A DNA stretch of 64,000 bases from the NCBI GenBank assembly GCA_963966185.1, contig CAWZYM010000285.1, positions 716,324 to 780,323 of the forward strand, in the 5' to 3' direction. Each line of letters opens with the position of its first letter. Position 1 is the first letter of the stretch. The notes under the pieces are model-generated. The model was not told the DNA's origin and made no database searches. It saw only the letters and a list, made by a program, of their open reading frames with translations. The translations under genes were made by a program, and so were the position numbers. Source of the stretch: Rhabditoides inermis (taxonomy: Eukaryota; Nematoda; Chromadorea; Rhabditida; Rhabditidae). Of the stretch, positions 11,948-29,651 are shown piece by piece.

Positions 11948-14387
11948 ATGATTCTGTCGACCCTTCTTCTTCTTTTGCTACCGTTGGTGACGCGTGCAGA
12001 GGTTAGTGATTTCTCTGCTGAGGCTGCATGACATCACCTCTGACGTCACGTTGCAGCTGCCGCAAGCGCAAGAGCCGCAGTACATTCACTACAGTGAAGC
12101 GGATATCGATGACGACGACAGGTGATTGTTTTGAATACAAGTATTCAAATATTAACCTTATACATTTTCACACTTACCACTTACCACGTGGTATGGTGTC
12201 TGGCTCATTGGTTTTTTCATCGTTCCCAGTTCTCATCGAGATTTGATCGCTCATATTTTGCTCTGCACACTGCACGGATTGCCTTTTCCATAGTCTCTTT
12301 CCCTTCGAGAGTCTACAGAAACAAGTGACACGCTTGCAATCAATCATTATCGTCTGGAGATGAAAAAAATCTGCAGATGCCATGCCAGCACTATCACAGT
12401 GCGTGGCATATAAAATAATCATTCGCCGAAAAAAGTTGCGTTACCACGGTTATCAGCCGAGAAGCCATAGTAGAGTCTCTATTTTTTCTATAATCATAGC
12501 ATCTAGTACATCTAATGCAGCTGTCTCCGCCGTTTTCGTCAACATTTCTTTTCTGCATTGCCGTGGAAAACAGATAAATTATCATTGTGCACGTGCATTA
12601 ATTCAGATAAGTAATTTGAAGAGAAACATTGCAGTCTCGGCGATGTGGAGTCTGATCAGTACCGGCACGGGGCACAGATCCTGGAGGGACAGATGGGTAT
12701 GACGTTCTCCGACCATGTGGGTAGAGAGAGCGGGGGGGGGGGAAGGAGAGGGAGGGAGAGAGGGAGAGAGAGATTGAGGGAGAGAGAGAGCCGTTCCAGA
12801 AGTCCTTCGCCTGTCCCCTCGTCAAGCCGAACATCCACACTGGCAGCGGCACCGCCAACCTCTCCCCGGAAGACATCGACATAGTCGCCGCCATGGGAGA
12901 TGCGCTCGCGGTAAGTCTATCTTCCTTCTCTCTATCTCTTTCTCCCTTCCTTCTCTTCCTCTCTCTTCCTCTACTATTCTCTACCCCTATTTTCCTGGAC
13001 ACATATCGCTCCGTCCGCCACAGTTGTCGGATATGATTATATGATAGCACATGATAGTACCTTCTCCCCCTCCTTTCCAGACTGGCAAGGGTCTGTTCGA
13101 GCCGACGGATGTGGATTTCCGCGGTGCCGCCTTTCCCATCGGAGGCGACGCCAACATAGACGGACTCGTCACCATCCCCAGTGAGTACGTCTAAGAAAGA
13201 GAATCCTTAGTTGGCCTCGGTCCATCTTAGTTCTTATTAGTTACCCTACGCTTAGTTACCTTACGTCGTTAGGCACTTTTGTCCCAATAAGCCACTTTAG
13301 TTTTTAGCCAGTCCTTAGTTATCTTACATTTAGTCCTTAGGTATCGGATGCATCAACTATATCAGATTGCATTTTGATAACCGTCATTCTTCATGCATAC
13401 GTTTGACGTTTCACACGATAGTGATAATCAAAATCCAGTATTTATCAAAACAATTCAGTATTCATCAGAACAATTCTTTCGAATTCATTCATCAGAACAT
13501 AACTACCATATTTATAGATAAACCTAACACACTTTCCTGATTTTTTTTTGATTATTGATGTATTCCAGACATCCTGTACCAGTTCAACGACCATCTCTCG
13601 GGGGTGTCGCATGGAATGGGAACGAGGGAGCAGGTGGGTGACAGCCATCTAGGGTTCCATCACCATATCTATTCACCACACCTTGGAAGCAAAGCTGAAG
13701 AAACGAAACGTGTTGGATGGGTCGAGTTCTTGATTTTTTTTGGTATACGTTTCACAACTGATATGGGTGGGTGACATGTGTGACATGGGTGGGCAGGTGG
13801 GTGACAGCCATCCCTTTCGAGGGTTCCGTTTCCGACATCTTGTCAACGTTTCATCACATTTTCGAAGCAACTGCTTCCGAAACGAAACGTGTTAGATATG
13901 GAATTTCCTACTTTCACGAATGGAATACGTTTCACAAATAGATCATATAATACATATTGATTAATTCGTAATAGTAGACCTATATCGATTAACGCCAATT
14001 TTATAACGCCAATTTTACAATGATTCGATTTCAGGAAACGAGTAGGTTTCACGTAGTAAATTTAATCAAACTGGTTGACAGCTCCAACAGTTGGGTTGTT
14101 GGGTGGAGATCTGAAATTTTCAGGGTACGCGAATTATAGTCGATCGGTCGGACGAGGGTTGAAAAGTCTTCTAGAGACACTATCGGGGCACCCTCCTTTG
14201 AAAACTGGGCTGTAGCACAATTTTGAAAACAGTTATAAAGTTTTCTAGATTTCCCCTATATAAGGTATATAGTAATATAAATTTTGTTTTTCAGCTTCCC
14301 CCTCAACAGTTCAACGTGGCTCAAGCTGGAGCAGAAAGCGATCATCTACCGGAACAGGTGGGGTCTCTCTCTCCATCTCTCTCTCCA

Positions 14388-14418
<31 letters not shown>

Positions 14419-14761
14419 ATCTCTATCTCTCTCTCTCACCCCATGCCCTCAGGCGAAAGAGCTGGTGCGCCGTCTGCGCACCTACCACAAGGACCTCAAG
14501 GACAAGTGGGTGCTCGTCACAGTCGCCGTGGGAACCGAGGAGGTACGGTAGATAGAAGAGGGTACTGTATACAGTGATCAGAGTACTGTAGCGTACTTGT
14601 TTACATTATTTTGAAATCATGCCATTAGGAGAATTGGTTTCATTCGGTGGTTCATACATCCCACATATGAAACGTACAATAAGTTTACTTCAGCTCTGCA
14701 ACTACTGCGACTATCCGCACCACTCTCCACTGAGGATAGCTATGGGAGCACTGCGGAAGGT

Positions 14762-14802
<41 letters not shown>

Positions 14803-17423
14803 CCTCTCCCCTCAGGGCATCCCGAAGGCGCTGGTGGTCCTTCTGGGCCCGGTGCACGTCGCCAGCAGCTTCCACTTGAACGCCAATCTGTTGAGGTGAG
14901 AACAAGAATTTAAAAAAAAAAGTTTCACATCAAAATCTAGTAGCTGTCAGTCCTTGTGAAACTTCCTTTTAAAACAAGACAAATATATATTTTGAAAAGC
15001 CTGTTTACTAGAAGAATGGTAACACCATTAGGAAACTTGAAAATGTGTGTTGAGACCGCGGTGCAAGTGTCTGAAGGACACGCCTCGCAGCGAGTACGCG
15101 GCACTCGTCCGCAAGTGGGCCGACGTCTACTATGATGTGCAGGTTAGCTTTCTTCTCTCCATTCCTTTTCTCTTATACACTTATCTTTATTGATAAAAGA
15201 ACATCGCAGCAACCTTTTTGTCAAATTTCTACGACAACGTAGTATGCATTGTCTGAAACGTATAATCATTTTCAGAACGAGTTCAGTGCGCAGCTGAACT
15301 ATACGACGTTCTCCGTGCTGGCAATTCCGCAGCTGTGAGAACCTCTCCTGTCTCTCTATCTTCAACCTCCTATCTTTATCTTTCGATCTTATTCTCAGGA
15401 CTGCTTGAAACAGTCTCTTCCGAATGACCGAATACTCCTTTCTCTGCAGCACCATCCACTCCCGCAACCCGGACTCGCTCTTCCTTCCCGATCAGCCTCT
15501 GTTGAACAGGTGAGACAATCTAACCACATTACCGTACTCATGAGAGTAGGAGTAGGACGTTCTGCGTTTCTTTCATAGTTTTTTCAAGAACTCTCGCCGA
15601 TGAATGCGATATGATGGCAAATATTAGTTCATTCTATATAAACTCGGATAACCTATGAATCAAATTAGAGAGGGCGCGCCAGCGCCCTCTCGTTTGTACT
15701 GGATGTCCCCGCGCGCTAGAATGCTCAAAAACGACTTTTCCCGGATGAAGCACTTTTCCTCATTTTGAAGTGATTTCCACTGTTACATTGCATTCATATC
15801 TCTATTCGATAGAGTTATAGAAAGTTGTATTGAGTTTGATTGAATTTGAAGCGAGATACGGAGAGTCCGCATTCGAGTGCGGATTGAGATTGGTGTCGGT
15901 CGCTCGGGCGGGCGGGCGCTCGGGCGGGCGGGCGTCGGACAATCGCTTTCGCCCCGCCCCCTCTGTGTGTGAGTGAGAGAGAGAGAGATAGGCGAGTAGC
16001 GGGTGCGCGTCGGTATCCTCGCAGCGAATCGCGAACGTGTATGAAAATGTAATTTTGTGAAACAAAACTTAAGAAAAGGACAGATATTATCTTTCAAAAG
16101 TACTTCCAAGTAAAAGTAGTTGGTTTGTACTGTTGTCTCAGTTGAGCAAAAGGACTGACATGTTTTCAATGGAGACATGTGCAAACAGGCTCTCAGCATT
16201 ATTCGACGTGTTATGTTACAACAGAAGTTGTGCTTTTAGATAATAACTGCATAAATTCGTAAACGCGTTCATTATAATATGGCCGCTTTGCACTGGTATG
16301 AGAGAGAGAGCCTGTTGGCACATGTCTCCATTGAAAACATGTCAGTCCTTTTGCTCAACTGAGACAACAGTACAAACCAACTACTTTTACTTGGAAGTAC
16401 TTTTGAAAGATAATAGTTTAATTGTACTGTCTACATATTACGACACGTTTTCCACAAGGAGTCTGATTGTCACCAACATCATGGTTTATACTATAAATTC
16501 CGTTGTAACGTATTGCGTAACAAACATGCAAGCAAAATTGTGTGGCTTCAACTGTGCGATCACAGTGCTGGAACGCACACCTAGAAGTCTTGAAAGTGAT
16601 TCACAATCATGTCTTCTTGTTGCAGGAAGGGTCACACGTACGCTGCCAAGTGGCTGTGGAATCGGCTGATGACCGGGCCGGGGTACAACGTCAGCGAGCT
16701 AGTCCTATCCACAGACACATACTACTGCCCCAGTGTGGTGGGTGACAACAGGAGTGGAAAGTATAGGTGTCAAAAAATGACAACAATACGAACATTGTAT
16801 CCTGTTCAATGACAATGAAACAACTTTGACGACAACATTTTTGACCCCACAAAGCCAAAGGACACACTGACACACAGTGACGTCCATTTCATTGTGAATA
16901 TTTTCAGGGTTGTCCGTACTTCCGCACTCCTCGCAACCTCGATCACTGCTCTATCGTGACAAAGGACGACTGGAAGAGACACTCCTCTACCACACCTTCT
17001 CCTGTCACGCAGCCGGTGAGACACTCTCTTGCTCCTCTCTCTCTCTCTCTCTCTCTCGTGGATGCAAAATGAACTGCCAAGTCGAATTAGTTCAAACCCA
17101 AAAAACCGCATCTATATAAATTGCCTGAAACGTATTTTACGAAACAAGAAAATCATGTCGTTTTTCCTCATTGAACCTATTGCAGTCGACTCGTCGCGAG
17201 AAGATCGCCTCCAACCTGCCGTATGTCATTCTGGCGATCGTTGGACTGGCGCTCATATCCGTCACATTCTTCGGGTAAGCGTCGTGGGTGGTCCCGTACT
17301 ATTACGGTACTAGACGGTCTTACACATTGCGTGGTCTTCAATAACATAGCCTTCAGAACAATCTTCTACCGGCACGGACTCGAAGCGACCAAGGGACGAT
17401 TCGAGGAGCTCACCGGAGTATGA
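11948..17423 (+). CDS. Phospholipase B1-like GDSL protein, membrane-anchored, catalytically degenerate
   Basis: 449 residues, 17 exons with matching phases: 11948-12001, 12057-12121, 12635-12696, 12789-12910, 13081-13180, 13569-13633, 14295-14357, 14453-14542, 14694-14759, 14816-14895, 15055-15142, 15276-15334, 15450-15509, 16626-16737, 16908-17015, 17186-17274, 17357-17423. It has a signal peptide (MILSTLLLLLLPLVTRA), a lumenal domain and one membrane helix (about 409-427) with a short cytosolic tail. The PLB fold is seen in SFACPLVKPNI, DIDIVAAMGDALA, FNVAQAGAESDHLP, LCNYC and GHTYAAKWLWNRL. The nucleophile motif GDSL is GDAL (Ala 99), block III GGND is VGTE, and the usual Asp-X-X-His is replaced by LPDQPLLN. 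The fold is thus kept without the expected catalytic residues, so a pseudoenzyme or binding role is inferred. AATAAA at 17562 follows the stop. The exon at 12789 starts inside a GA tract. Confidence 0.85.
13633..13945. repeat. Imperfect direct duplication in PLB-like intron
   Basis: A segment starting GTGGGTGACAGCCATC at about 13633 is repeated from about 13797. Shared blocks include GAAACGAAACGTGTT (near 13702 and 13878) and ATACGTTTCACAA. This is an internal intron duplication of about 165 bases. Confidence 0.65.
16082..16415. repeat. MITE with ~105-bp inverted arms in PLB-like intron
   Basis: Bases about 16086-16193 match the reverse complement of about 16308-16413. The ends are TTATCTTTCAAAAGTACTT flanked by TA on both sides, which fits a TA target duplication (Tc1/mariner-type MITE). 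It lies in the 1.1-kb intron between exons 15450-15509 and 16626-16737, which it enlarged. Confidence 0.8.
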
Positions 17424-17614
17424 GGCTTCGTGGGTGGTCCCATCGTGGGTGGCCTACCTTCTCTCTCACACCTCATTCGATAGTTCCCTACGAGGTACCA
17501 GCACATTCCAGAGTAATATATAAGTCATAATTTGCCACAATCTGTACAATATACCCGCGCTCAATAAATGACTGCCTATCCTATAAAATATGACTGTGAA
17601 AATGAACTAGTGAT

Positions 17615-22436
<4,822 letters not shown>

Positions 22437-23323
22437 ACTGTATGCTCAGTTGAACCGTGTCAATTTTTGAAAATTACAACATGCAAATAGTGGTAGAAAT
22501 ATGCAAAAACGAACACTTCCGGTGAAAACAGCTGATTTTTGAGTCGCTTCTGGCAAACGTCCAAGATTACGGTAACGTACCCCAACCGCTCGCATAGGGA
22601 TGCATTATTGGCTGCCGCTGCGTAGCAGGTTCTCACGTTGCCTGAGTATCTGCGCGCGCCGCGAATGTTGGGGGCAGAGCGTAGAGAAACGGGCAGGACA
22701 TAGAGCGCAGACACCGCAAATACGTACACAGAGAACACGCACCATGTTTTGAGCTTGAAAATCGATAATGTTTGAAATTATTGATTTTTGCATTTATTGA
22801 TTTTTTGATGATTTTGTTCAGCAGTCTTTGCCAATTCGATTTCTATATTGGAATCGCAGTTTGAGCTACAATATGCTTATTTTTTGTACTCAAAACTTTG
22901 TTATTACCAAAGATCGAGTGTTTTACGAGTAATTGTAGATTTTCGCTCTATGTATATCAATGATTTTTTTGTATTATGTTGTCACAATCAGTCACAACAT
23001 GCAGTTAGCCGTGGTGTGTTCTGCGCGTGCGCACTTTAACTCTACATCGGATTTCTACCATAGCAACGCACCGGATCACATGTAAAAATTCAGAAACGTG
23101 CACTTTATGTCATTTATAGTTGATCACTTTATATACAACAGTTCACACTTCATGAACATGTTTTACTTGTTCTATAGCGCCATTTTCCGAGTCGTATCGC
23201 CTAGTCTTGCTTTGTCACTTTGTTATTTTGCACTTTACCCACTCACATACAACCTACGTTGCAGTTGTTGTTTGTCGGGAGCTGGGTGTGTTATATTCTG
23301 CCTGATCTGCCCGACCGAATGGG
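22437..23323. other. Head-to-head intergenic region of malt-1 and the ONECUT gene
   Basis: 887 bases separate two divergent start codons and should carry both promoters. An 80-codon minus-strand frame near 22.5-22.75 kb begins hydrophobic but has no supported continuation, so it is not called. Confidence 0.5.
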
Positions 23324-26300
23324 ATGGAACCGCCTGCGGTGACGTCCTCGCACGCCCAGTCGTCGCTGTCTTCCAATGGGTTAGTACATTTTCTCACTTA
23401 TTGTTGGCTTTGTTAGTTTCACCCCACATGTGAATTTGTGATTAAAAATATTTGATTTCAGACGCCACGAAAAGGTGCGCCGTTCGAACACGGATTTTCT
23501 CCAAATCGACCCCTCCAGTACGTTCTCAAATGCACGATCATTTGAGGAGCTTCCTGAGAACTTCCTCGAGACTATAAGGTGGTTGAACGTTGAATTGTGT
23601 TGATTATGACGGTGTGTGTTCAGCCCGCAGCAGACGTCTCAGCCCGTGACGCTGGCGTCGTTGATGCATGGCAGTGGAGGTGCGCACGATGCCAGTTCCC
23701 CCTCCATGGCTTCTCCCAACCTTGCCCCGCTTGCACCCATGAGCATTGGCAACGACCAAGGGTTGGTGGTGTTATTAGTATAGTTAGTTTCAAATAAATT
23801 AATATCGTTCAGGAGCAGCAACTACTTGATGGGTCTCAGCAACATGGGTCAGCAGTATCATAGAGACGAGGTTTCACAACTACGGCCGGGTGCGCTGGAG
23901 AAGACGAAGTGAGTATTTTGTTTAGATTTACCAATTTGCTATGTGATTTCAGCTTTGGTAATGGTCCGGCCGGACTGCTTTCACCCCTGCACATGGATGG
24001 CCGAAGACCATCTGCGGGAGGAAGCGACTTCCGACATGGTGTATATATAAAGGTGTGTAACAATGTTTTTATTTCATATTATGCAATGTTTTTTTGCAGG
24101 AAGAGGCTGACCCGTTGGACCAACATCATCTGATGATGTCTTCCTCTTCGACGGGCATGTCGTCGCACCAGCAGGAGATGGAGAGGTTAGCCAACGCGGA
24201 GACGCCGCCCGCTGTGAGCAACGTCGAACTAGCCAGCACCATGATAGCCAGTTTGATTGGAGAGCAGGTGGGTGATTGCGAGCACTCGTGTTTGTTGTTC
24301 ATATTCATTGTGTTTTTTGTTTAGAGGAACGATTCTTCGTCTCCCTCTGGCCACTATGGCGGTGGATTGATGGGTGTGATGAAGAATGATGGAGATGATG
24401 GACTGGAAGGTCACTCGAACGGAGACGATCAAATCTACGCTCAACACTATGCTAAGGGTGAGTGTGCTCAAACTGTATACGTGCTCACGTGTGAGTAATT
24501 TGAATTTGCGCGCCGCTACGTTGACTCTCGATATCTTATCAGTACATATGCGTGGTGATGGGTTGTGCAGGCTCAAGGTGTGCACTTTTGATGCAAGTTA
24601 ACAAGTGTTGACCGATGCTGATAATCTTTTCGATGTGGTATAGATGAGCAAAGTGGCGGTAGAGTGACTTTGCCTGGCGAGGGGAGGCGTGGAGGTGTCA
24701 AATTTCACGGAATTTTGTGTGTGCGCAGATGCAGAAGCGGACGAGGTTGTGTTGCAAGCTGCGCCTTCTTCGCACTCTCATAAAGGTATAGACGATGAGA
24801 AAATATGATTGGTGTGCAGTGTGACGCGTATCCAAGTGGCTAACCGCATGTTGTGAGTGTGGGCATGAGTGTTATTCATGTGCGATGATGAATGATGAAG
24901 TATATGTAACCGAGATGAGATACGGGACGCGGCCTCTGCCTGGCTTTGCGGTGTAGATGTCAGTTCCACTAGCTTTTGTGTGCCGACGTTGTCTGGTGTT
25001 ATTGTTGCGTGCACGTATTGTGAATGGAGGAATGTGGAAGGAGGAGAAAAGGGAGGGAAGGCGTTCTCTTCTCTTTCTCTCGTCGTCTCTCGCCGAGTGC
25101 TGGAAGTCCCCCGTTTCGGGGCTTGGGATTTATGAGAGTGCGTGCTTGTGTCTTGTGTGTCTGTAAGTGGAGGCTGGAGTTAGCGGCGGCAGCAGCTAGT
25201 GAGAGTGACGGAGAAGAGATTACCGCATGTGACGGCACGCGGAAAAGAGGAGGTAGACAAGTGTGCAGGGGCGTGAATAGAGGGAGTGATGCCACACGGT
25301 ATATGCTGCAAACTCCCCGCATGTATCTTGGTTACAAATTAACGTTTCGATGTGAGTATGTGGGTGAGATGGAGTGAGTGTTTTTGTTGAGTGGTGGCTG
25401 GCGAATATAATTCCCTGCATGGTGTACATATGGAGTGAGTTATGAATATGAAGAGCCATAAAGAATGTGTGATTGCAGCGCACAAGGTGTACTCGACCAA
25501 CGACAAGAACGACCCGTTGAACGCGGAGATTGACGATGACATCTACATTGACACCAAAGTACGCACGTGTGAATTTTTGAAACAGCGGATTATCGGATTT
25601 GCCCTTTGAAGTCTATGGAGTTATTTTCAGGAGTTGTGTAAGCGTATAGCGTACGAGCTGAAGCAGCACTCTATTCCTCAGGCGATATTTGCGGAGAGAA
25701 TTTTGTGCAGGTGCGGTGTTTTTTGTTCAGTTTCTTTCTGGAATTTGTATAATGTTTTATTTCTATTTATTAATTATTATTTAAAAATGTTTCAGGAGTC
25801 AGGGTACGCTTTCGGATCTGCTGCGCAACCCGAAGCCGTGGAACAAGCTGAAGTCTGGTCGGGAGACGTTCCGGCGCATGTTCAACTGGGTGCAGCAGCC
25901 GCTGGCCATGCGACTCGGCATACTCGACATGTACAAGACTGGTCAGTCGCCGCATACCCACTAATTCTTATCGTAAATTGCTTTTGCACTCTATACGTAG
26001 TATGGTCTCGCCGCGCAAAGTCGCGATTCGAATTAGTTTGCGACCGCGCTAGTGTGCTAGTATGTTTTCTTACCAATGTGTGCGCGTGATTGAAAGTGAA
26101 TGCGAGCGCTGCCGCTAGGGTGCGTTTGTAATGCGGACGTTTTTGCGCGTGTCTTGTTGGATGGTTTATGTAATGTGACTGAGCGGGAGTGGCGCCGCAG
26201 CGACTGACTGGATATACGGCCTAGCCTCGCCACACTGCCGTCCATATTGCGCATAGCGAATGAGACGAGGGCGAGTCGGGTGGAGGGGGAGGGGTATTGT

Positions 26301-29124
26301 TGTGTGCAAGGCGAGTCGTCACATTGTGTTGCACTGGTTACGTTTGTGAATCACGCTGCAAACGACGCACCACGCGCCACTGCAGTTTTTGGTAGTGATG
26401 CATTGCGTTTGCATTGCGGCGATGGGCGGTCACATTACTGCGAGAGAGGCGGGAGAGGGCGGGTGAGAGCGGAGAGATGTGGTGATGTGATGAAGATGAT
26501 TTGTCGCGTTGTCGTTGTTGGGTGGGAGAGTGGGTGTGACTAGGCGTTGGGAATGAGAAGAGAAGAGTGAAGGGCGCGACTGTACTGATGGCATAAATCA
26601 AATCAAAATCAAATCAAATGCTTTATTCGGTATCGCTATTTCATGATCATATGTTTAGAAAGCATATCCATCGCCCTGGTCTTATGGGTAGCGCCGAGAG
26701 GAGAGTTGATTCCATTGTGTTGGGTCCCTGTCCGCAGCAATCTCGATCCACTTGTACTTGTCTTTTGGGAAATTCGTCTCCATCCTGAATTCGTCCGCCC
26801 ATTGGATGTGTGGCCTTCCTCTTGTCGCCGTCCTATCCAATCTCCACTTCATGATCTTCTCCGTCCATCGCTCGTCCTCTGCCATCGCCGTCTTTCTTGC
26901 GAACACCCACTTTCTTTTCCTCGCCTCCGCTAGAACATCAGGAACGCGCGTCTCCCGCCGAATGATGTCACTTCGCACCCTGTCCGTCAGCTTTAGTCCA
27001 AGCATTTTCCGCTCCATTTTTCTTTGGCACGTCCGCAACTTCTTCCGCTCCTTGTCTTTCAGACTCCACGTCTCCGAACCGTACAGCATCGATGGCAAGA
27101 CAGCAGCCCGGTACACCTTTCTCTTGAGTCGCATCGGTGCCCTTTTGAGAGTGAGGAAGTGTCGATGTTTATAGAACGCGCTCCAGCCTGCTTGTATTCG
27201 CCGTGAAACTTCCTTCGCGTCGTCGAACATGAAACTGAGTGTTCGGCCGAGGTAGACAAATTGCTCGACGTACTCCACCTCTTCTCCTTCCAGTGTCATC
27301 TTCGTCTTCGGCCCGTTTGTCATGACCACAGTCTTTCCTCTGTTTAGTTTCAGTCCAAATAGCTCGCATTGTTCAACCACTATATCCAGCATCTTCTGAG
27401 CCGCAGCCGCTGATTTTGCCACGAGCACCATGTCATCCGCGTAAACAAGGTGTGACAATTTCTCTCCGTTGACTTCCAGTCCTGCTCCGTCGAACGAGAA
27501 ATCAAAACCTTCCATCAGTTTCGCCAGCACCGAGTTGAAGATATGTGGGCTTAGTGGACATCCTTGACGCACTCCTTTCAATACTTCGATTTCTACTGTA
27601 CTTCCTCTGATCATAACTTCTGTCTTGCCGCTTCTGTAGATGGCCTGCAGCATCCTCACATACGCTGGCTCGACTTGATGACTAGCGAGAGCCTCCCACG
27701 CGTCGTTATGCCGTATAGAGTCGTATGCCTTTGACACATCGATGAAGACCAGATAGGCGTGCATCCGGTGGAGGTAGCTCTTGTAGATCAGTTCTCGTAT
27801 CACCAAGATGTGATCTGCGCAGCAATATCCCTTTCTGAATCCCGCTTGCTCCCTGGGTTGATGTTTCTCCAGCGTCTTATGTTCCCTTCTTAAGATCAAT
27901 CTTGTCAATAACTTCAACAGCGTGGAAGAGAGGCTATAGGCAATAGCTATATGCGCGGCCCGCGGCTCGGCTGTTATGAAAGGGACTATTGGCGGCGCCA
28001 TGGCGTGAGAGAGTTGGCGAGTAGTTTAGCTGCGTGTGGACACGATACGTTGAATATTGATAATAGTATATCAAAGCCGGACGCTTGTACGTTTGTATAA
28101 GTTTCATGCATACAATACACACAAAACAGTGTGTTACAAAAATTGTAATTCAAACTGATTAAAAGTGTCGTTTCAGGAGAGGAGGATGGTTCTGGAGCGA
28201 CAGTTCGGCTAGCGGGACAGGCGGGTGTGTTGTCGCCACCGACGCCGGCGCAGAACGTGCGGCACACGTCGCGGGCACGGGCACACGCCGGAAGCGACGA
28301 CGCCACCGCCAACAAGCGACCGCGACTCGTATTCACCGACATACAGAAGAGGACCCTGCAGGCCATATTCAAGGTGAACAACAGGGATAATTTCACATAT
28401 ATATGCATGAAGTTTTGAATGTTTGATTCTTCTATGACGTTTGATCAAACTATTTGCTTCTAGGAGACGCAGCGTCCGTCTCGCGAGATGCAGCAGACGA
28501 TAGCAGAGCACCTGCGGCTCGATCTCAGCACGGTCGCCAACTTCTTTATGAATGCGAGGAGAAGGAGCAGGGTCGGTCCCACTGGAGACGAGCCCGCGCC
28601 CTATCAACAGGTGGGGATTCATGTGTGCAAGTGAAAGCGCGCATGCGAGCAAGCATTGCAAGTCTCTCTGGTCTCGTCTCTCTCGCTCCCTTGTGTGTGC
28701 TAACTGTATGCTCGGTTGTGCAGGTTCGCCCGATCACTCCCCCTCCCGACTCGCCCCCTCCCCGGCCATCGGGGCTGCGGCGACAACCCGCACACATGCC
28801 ACACATTGAGGCCACAGTGAGCAGCGTCGCCGAGGAGGCGATACAGTACAGCCGCCGCTTGGACCAGCAGGCTGCTTTGGCTAATGAGGTGAGTGGAGAG
28901 GGGAGATGAGGGGAGGAATGAATTGTGATGTGTGTTTGTTGCAGTTGGATGAGAACGTGCTAGCAGACGGAGTGGATGGGGAGTTGGAGGGAGCCCTGCT
29001 GGAGGAGGATGTGGAGGGTGGAGAGGCGGCGGCCCAGGCAGCACAGTCCACTCATGACTCGCCTGTCGATGTGGACGGCGAGAAGACGGTCAAGCAGGAG
29101 GCGGTCGACGAAGAGCCCGTCTGA
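23324..29124 (+). CDS. ONECUT homeobox transcription factor (CUT domain plus homeodomain)
   Basis: Nuclear DNA-binding regulator, 619 residues from 15 exons: 23324-23379, 23462-23578, 23624-23761, 23813-23908, 23953-24052, 24100-24267, 24325-24457, 24729-24785, 25479-25558, 25631-25710, 25796-25941, 28177-28373, 28464-28610, 28724-28888, 28945-29124. A further phase-compatible exon, 24644-24694, would add 17 residues. The N-terminal half is Ser/Gly/Gln/Met-rich. The CUT domain runs from IDTKELCKRIAYELKQHSIP through the SQGTLSDLLRNPKPW core to the FRRMFNWVQ end. The homeodomain starts KRPRLVFTDIQKR and ends VANFFMNARRRSR; its recognition helix has Met at the ONECUT-typical place. The acidic tail carries VKQE, a sumoylation consensus. 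A single CUT plus homeodomain defines the ONECUT class; C. elegans CEH-38 and CEH-48 belong to it, but which is the orthologue was not resolved. A 2.2-kb intron splits CUT from homeodomain and holds an antisense retrotransposon. Confidence 0.92.
26597..27970 (-). mobile_element. 5'-truncated RTE-type non-LTR retrotransposon
   Basis: A minus-strand frame (26682-28001) carries the 3' half of a reverse transcriptase: EQAGFRKGYCCADHI, FIDVSKAYDSIRHN, GVRQGCPLSPHIFN and the catalytic YADDMVLVAKS, then an RTE-style C-terminus ending DPTQWNQLSSRRYP. Homology begins abruptly at about 27.95 kb (STLLKLLTRLIL), so the endonuclease and first RT blocks are missing. Read as minus strand, the element ends in a (TTTGAT)n-like tail at 26597-26622, as RTE elements do. 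The frame is unbroken, pointing to a fairly recent dead-on-arrival insertion, antisense in the ONECUT intron. Confidence 0.85.
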
Positions 29125-29640
29125 CCCGGTGAGTCTCCGCCCCTCAGGTCCCGCCCCTCGCTGTCTCCCGTCCTTCCCTTCCCCCTCCTTCCCAGTTTGC
29201 CAGCCTACTCGCGTGATCAGATATGCGTATTTATTCGTGTGTAGTGCCCGCGGTGCGAGCACTCAGTATACTCACAGTTTGTTTATTTTCTCTTGTCCCC
29301 AAAGTTTGTACGTTCTACTTTTGTATTTTGAGTATACTGTTCTTACTAATAATAGTCCCCTCCCCAGTCGCTCTTGGTTTTCTTGGCGTCTGTCCTATTC
29401 TATCTCTCCTCTCTCGCACATTGTTATCACGTCATCAAATGGTATGTCGAAAAAGTTATTTGAAGACTCTACCCTATATTATAGTATGTTGTTGTAAAGA
29501 TCGCATTATACATAATTGTGGTTTTTTGTCGGTATTAATAAATACTTTCTAGGTTTTATCAATTGTTTGTGATGTACTTGTACTAGTACCATTTCAGTCA
29601 TTTCAATGTCTATTAGACGGTTTCCTATACTTATGTAAAT
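29125..29640. other. 3' UTR and intergenic spacer after the ONECUT gene
   Basis: AATAAA at about 29536 is a plausible polyadenylation signal for the ONECUT transcript. No coding exon is seen. Confidence 0.45.
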
Positions 29641-29651
29641 GTGATAGAGAG

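Noticed and set aside
22460..22793. Minus-strand frame starting MFSVYVFAVSALYVLPVSL upstream of malt-1
   Set aside because: It looks like a signal peptide, but no downstream exon with consistent phase was found and the malt-1 start at 22436 is self-sufficient.
26100..26600. Possible extra ONECUT exon between the CUT domain and the retrotransposon
   Set aside because: Exons 25796-25941 and 28177-28373 already join in phase and give a normal CUT-linker-homeodomain order; no additional acceptor/donor pair with open frame was convincing.
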